64,000 nucleotides of DNA from CAIWHR01 sp963809965 (lineage in GTDB: Bacteria; Pseudomonadota; Gammaproteobacteria; Burkholderiales; Casimicrobiaceae), in the NCBI GenBank assembly GCA_963809965.1, contig CAWELU010000023.1, forward strand, positions 124,001 to 188,000. The letters are read 5' to 3'. Every line of letters begins with the position of its first letter. The first letter of the stretch is position 1. Below the pieces are notes generated by a model. That model was given only the letters and a program-made list of their open reading frames with translations. It made no database searches and was not told where the DNA came from. Positions 62,757 to 64,000 of this stretch are shown here, in pieces. Made by a program: the position numbers and the translations under genes.

Positions 62757-63553
62757 TCAGGTCGCGGGCGGGGCTGGCGCATCGCGCGACATCGTGAGCA
62801 CCTCGTGGCCGTCCGGCGTCACCACGATCATGTGCTCCCACTGCGCGGACAGCGAATGATCCGCGGTGACTATCGTCCACCCGTCGGCCAGCGCCCGGAT
62901 CGCCGCCCGGCCGGCGTTGATCATCGGCTCGATCGTGAACACCATCCCGGGCTCGAGCTTCAGCCCGGCGCCAGGCCGCCCGTAGTGCAATACCTGCGGT
63001 TCCTCGTGGAATTGCCGTCCGATGCCGTGGCCGCAGAACTCGCGGACCACCGAGAAATGATGGCCCTCGGCGAACTTCTGGATCGCATGGCCGATGTCAC
63101 CCAGGTGGGCGCCCGGCTCGCACGGCCCGGATGCCGCGCCACATCGCTTCGTACGTGACCTCGACCAGACGCTTGGCCTGGATCGACGGAGTGCCGACGT
63201 AGAACATCCGACTCGAGTCGCCGTGCCATCCATCCTTGATCACCGTCACGTCGATGTTGAGGATGTCTCCCGGCTTCAATTTCTTGTCGCCCGGGAACGC
63301 CGTGGCAGACCACGTGATTCACCGATGTGCAAATCGACGCCGGATACGGGCGATGGCCCGGCGGCGCGTAGTTGAGTGTCGCCGGAACCACGTGCTGCAC
63401 GTTGAGCTGGTGGTCGAGCGCGATGCGGTCGAGCTCTCCGGTCGTCACGCCGGGCTGCACGTGCGGCGTCAGGTAGTCGAGCAACTCGCCGGCAAGACGC
63501 CCGGCGACACGCATTTTCGCGATGTCCTCGGCAGACTTGAGCGCGACCGACAT
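62757..63553 (-). CDS. map: Methionine aminopeptidase type I (two +1 shifts)
   Basis: 264 aa from ATG 63553 after removing extra bases near 63296 and 63126 (797 minus 2 is divisible by three). Metal ligands are all present in the corrected frame: NIDVTVIKDGWHGDSSRMF (two Asp), GHGIGRQFHEEPQVLHYG (His), FTIEPMI (Glu) and WEHMIVV (Glu). It removes the initiator Met. The enzyme is normally essential, so the two shifts are best explained as errors in the consensus sequence. Followed by glnD. Confidence 0.93.
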
Positions 63554-63678
63554 GGTGGATCAGCCTCGTGCGTGGACCGTCGAGCAACGGGCGCGCAACT
63601 CGGATTGGAATCGGGCATCAAGGGTTCGAACGGCGAACGACGAACGACGATCTGCCTCCCGGCGCGCGGCGAGTTTCC

Positions 63679-64000
63679 TCACGTTCGCAGCAGATCGTTG
63701 ATGCTGGTCTTCGCGCGCGTCTTCGCATCGACTTGCTTGACGATGACCGCGCAATACAGGTGGCAGTTGCCTTCGCCGGACGGGAGGCTTCCGGCGACGA
63801 CGACCGATCCGGCCGGCACGCGGCCGTAGAGAACCTCCCCGGTCGCGCGGTTGTAGATCCTCGTGCTCTGGCCGATGAACACGCCCATCCCCAGCACCGA
63901 ATTCTCCTCGACGATCACGCCCTCGACGACTTCCGAGCGGGCGCCGATGAAGCAGTTGTCCTCGATGATCGTCGGATTGGCCTGCAGCGGCTCGAGCACG
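63679..64000 (-). CDS. dapD: Tetrahydrodipicolinate N-succinyltransferase, C-terminal part (cut by window edge)
   Basis: The last 106 codons are visible; the N-terminal part lies beyond position 64000. Left-handed beta-helix sequence LQANPTIIEDNCFIGARSEV, VIVEENSVLGMGVFIGQSTR, YGRVPAGSVVVAGSLPS, and the C-terminal YCAVIVKQVDAKTRAKTSIN are characteristic of DapD. It succinylates tetrahydrodipicolinate in lysine biosynthesis, upstream of DapE in the pathway. The 125 bp between its stop and map show no gene. Confidence 0.95.
   Translation of the reverse strand, partial: VLEPLQANPTIIEDNCFIGARSEVVEGVIVEENSVLGMGVFIGQSTRIYNRATGEVLYGRVPAGSVVVAGSLPSGEGNCHLYCAVIVKQVDAKTRAKTSINDLLRT

Overview
The window is G+C-rich chromosomal DNA (about two thirds G+C by eye). 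The core genes (map, glnD, dapD, dapE, prmB, pilU, MTIP, def) and a hairpin-bearing intergenic repeat that resembles ones I know from Burkholderiales point to a betaproteobacterium, probably Burkholderiales-like. The species cannot be named from the sequence. No rRNA, tRNA, CRISPR array, insertion sequence or phage module was seen.

Layout. (i) 0.4-5.1 kb: the stress trio prkA, yeaH-like, spoVR. (ii) 5.1-10.3 kb: an M64 peptidase with a coupled partner gene, a divergent pyrophosphatase, a small unknown gene and a PAS-GAF-GGDEF protein. (iii) 10.5-25.3 kb: acyl-CoA catabolism (two crotonases, a nitroreductase-family protein, an alpha-methylacyl-CoA racemase), then an envelope cluster DUF1302-DUF1329-Ycf48-like-MMPL, then an HpaB/AbfD-superfamily enzyme, two gene remnants (flavin reductase tail, internally deleted dapB) and an ABC1 kinase. 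(iv) 25.4-33.4 kb, minus strand: a patatin-barrel protein, an isoquinoline-1-oxidoreductase-type molybdenum hydroxylase (iorAB), a class III nucleotide cyclase and an ACP-GNAT fusion. (v) 33.8-40.4 kb: a formylglycine-type sulfatase, a rho-independent terminator, then four envelope genes (small secreted protein, DUF2092, a Gly/Ser/His-repeat protein, a FadL-type porin). (vi) 40.5-53.1 kb: lipid metabolism: aldehyde dehydrogenase, acyl-CoA synthetase, alpha/beta hydrolases, tandem wax-ester synthase paralogues, and a minus-strand operon thiolase-SDR-phosphotransferase-acyl-CoA dehydrogenase that resembles 4-hydroxyacid (Lva/ACAD10-11) catabolism. (vii) 53.3-64 kb: MscS-cNMP channel, prmB, dapE, pilU, MTIP, def, glnD, map, and dapD cut by the window edge.

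Reading frames. Fourteen genes are broken by single extra bases. I count about 34 net +1 shifts and no clear deletion. They cluster at 36.9-43.7 kb and 49.3-51.7 kb, and removing one base at each site restores a full-length family protein every time. Essential map is among them. I therefore treat these genes as real, and the shifts as probable consensus errors, and give each as one feature spanning the shifts.

How the parts fit. Sections iii and vi together describe a cell that imports hydrophobic substrates (FadL, DUF1302/DUF1329, MMPL), activates and oxidises branched, unsaturated or hydroxylated acyl-CoAs, and stores neutral lipid. That joined-up picture is inference from gene content. The most novelty-prone items are the DUF1302-DUF1329-Ycf48-MMPL cluster beside acyl-CoA genes, the Lva/ACAD11-like operon, the wax-ester synthase pair with one degenerate active site, and the ACP-GNAT fusion.
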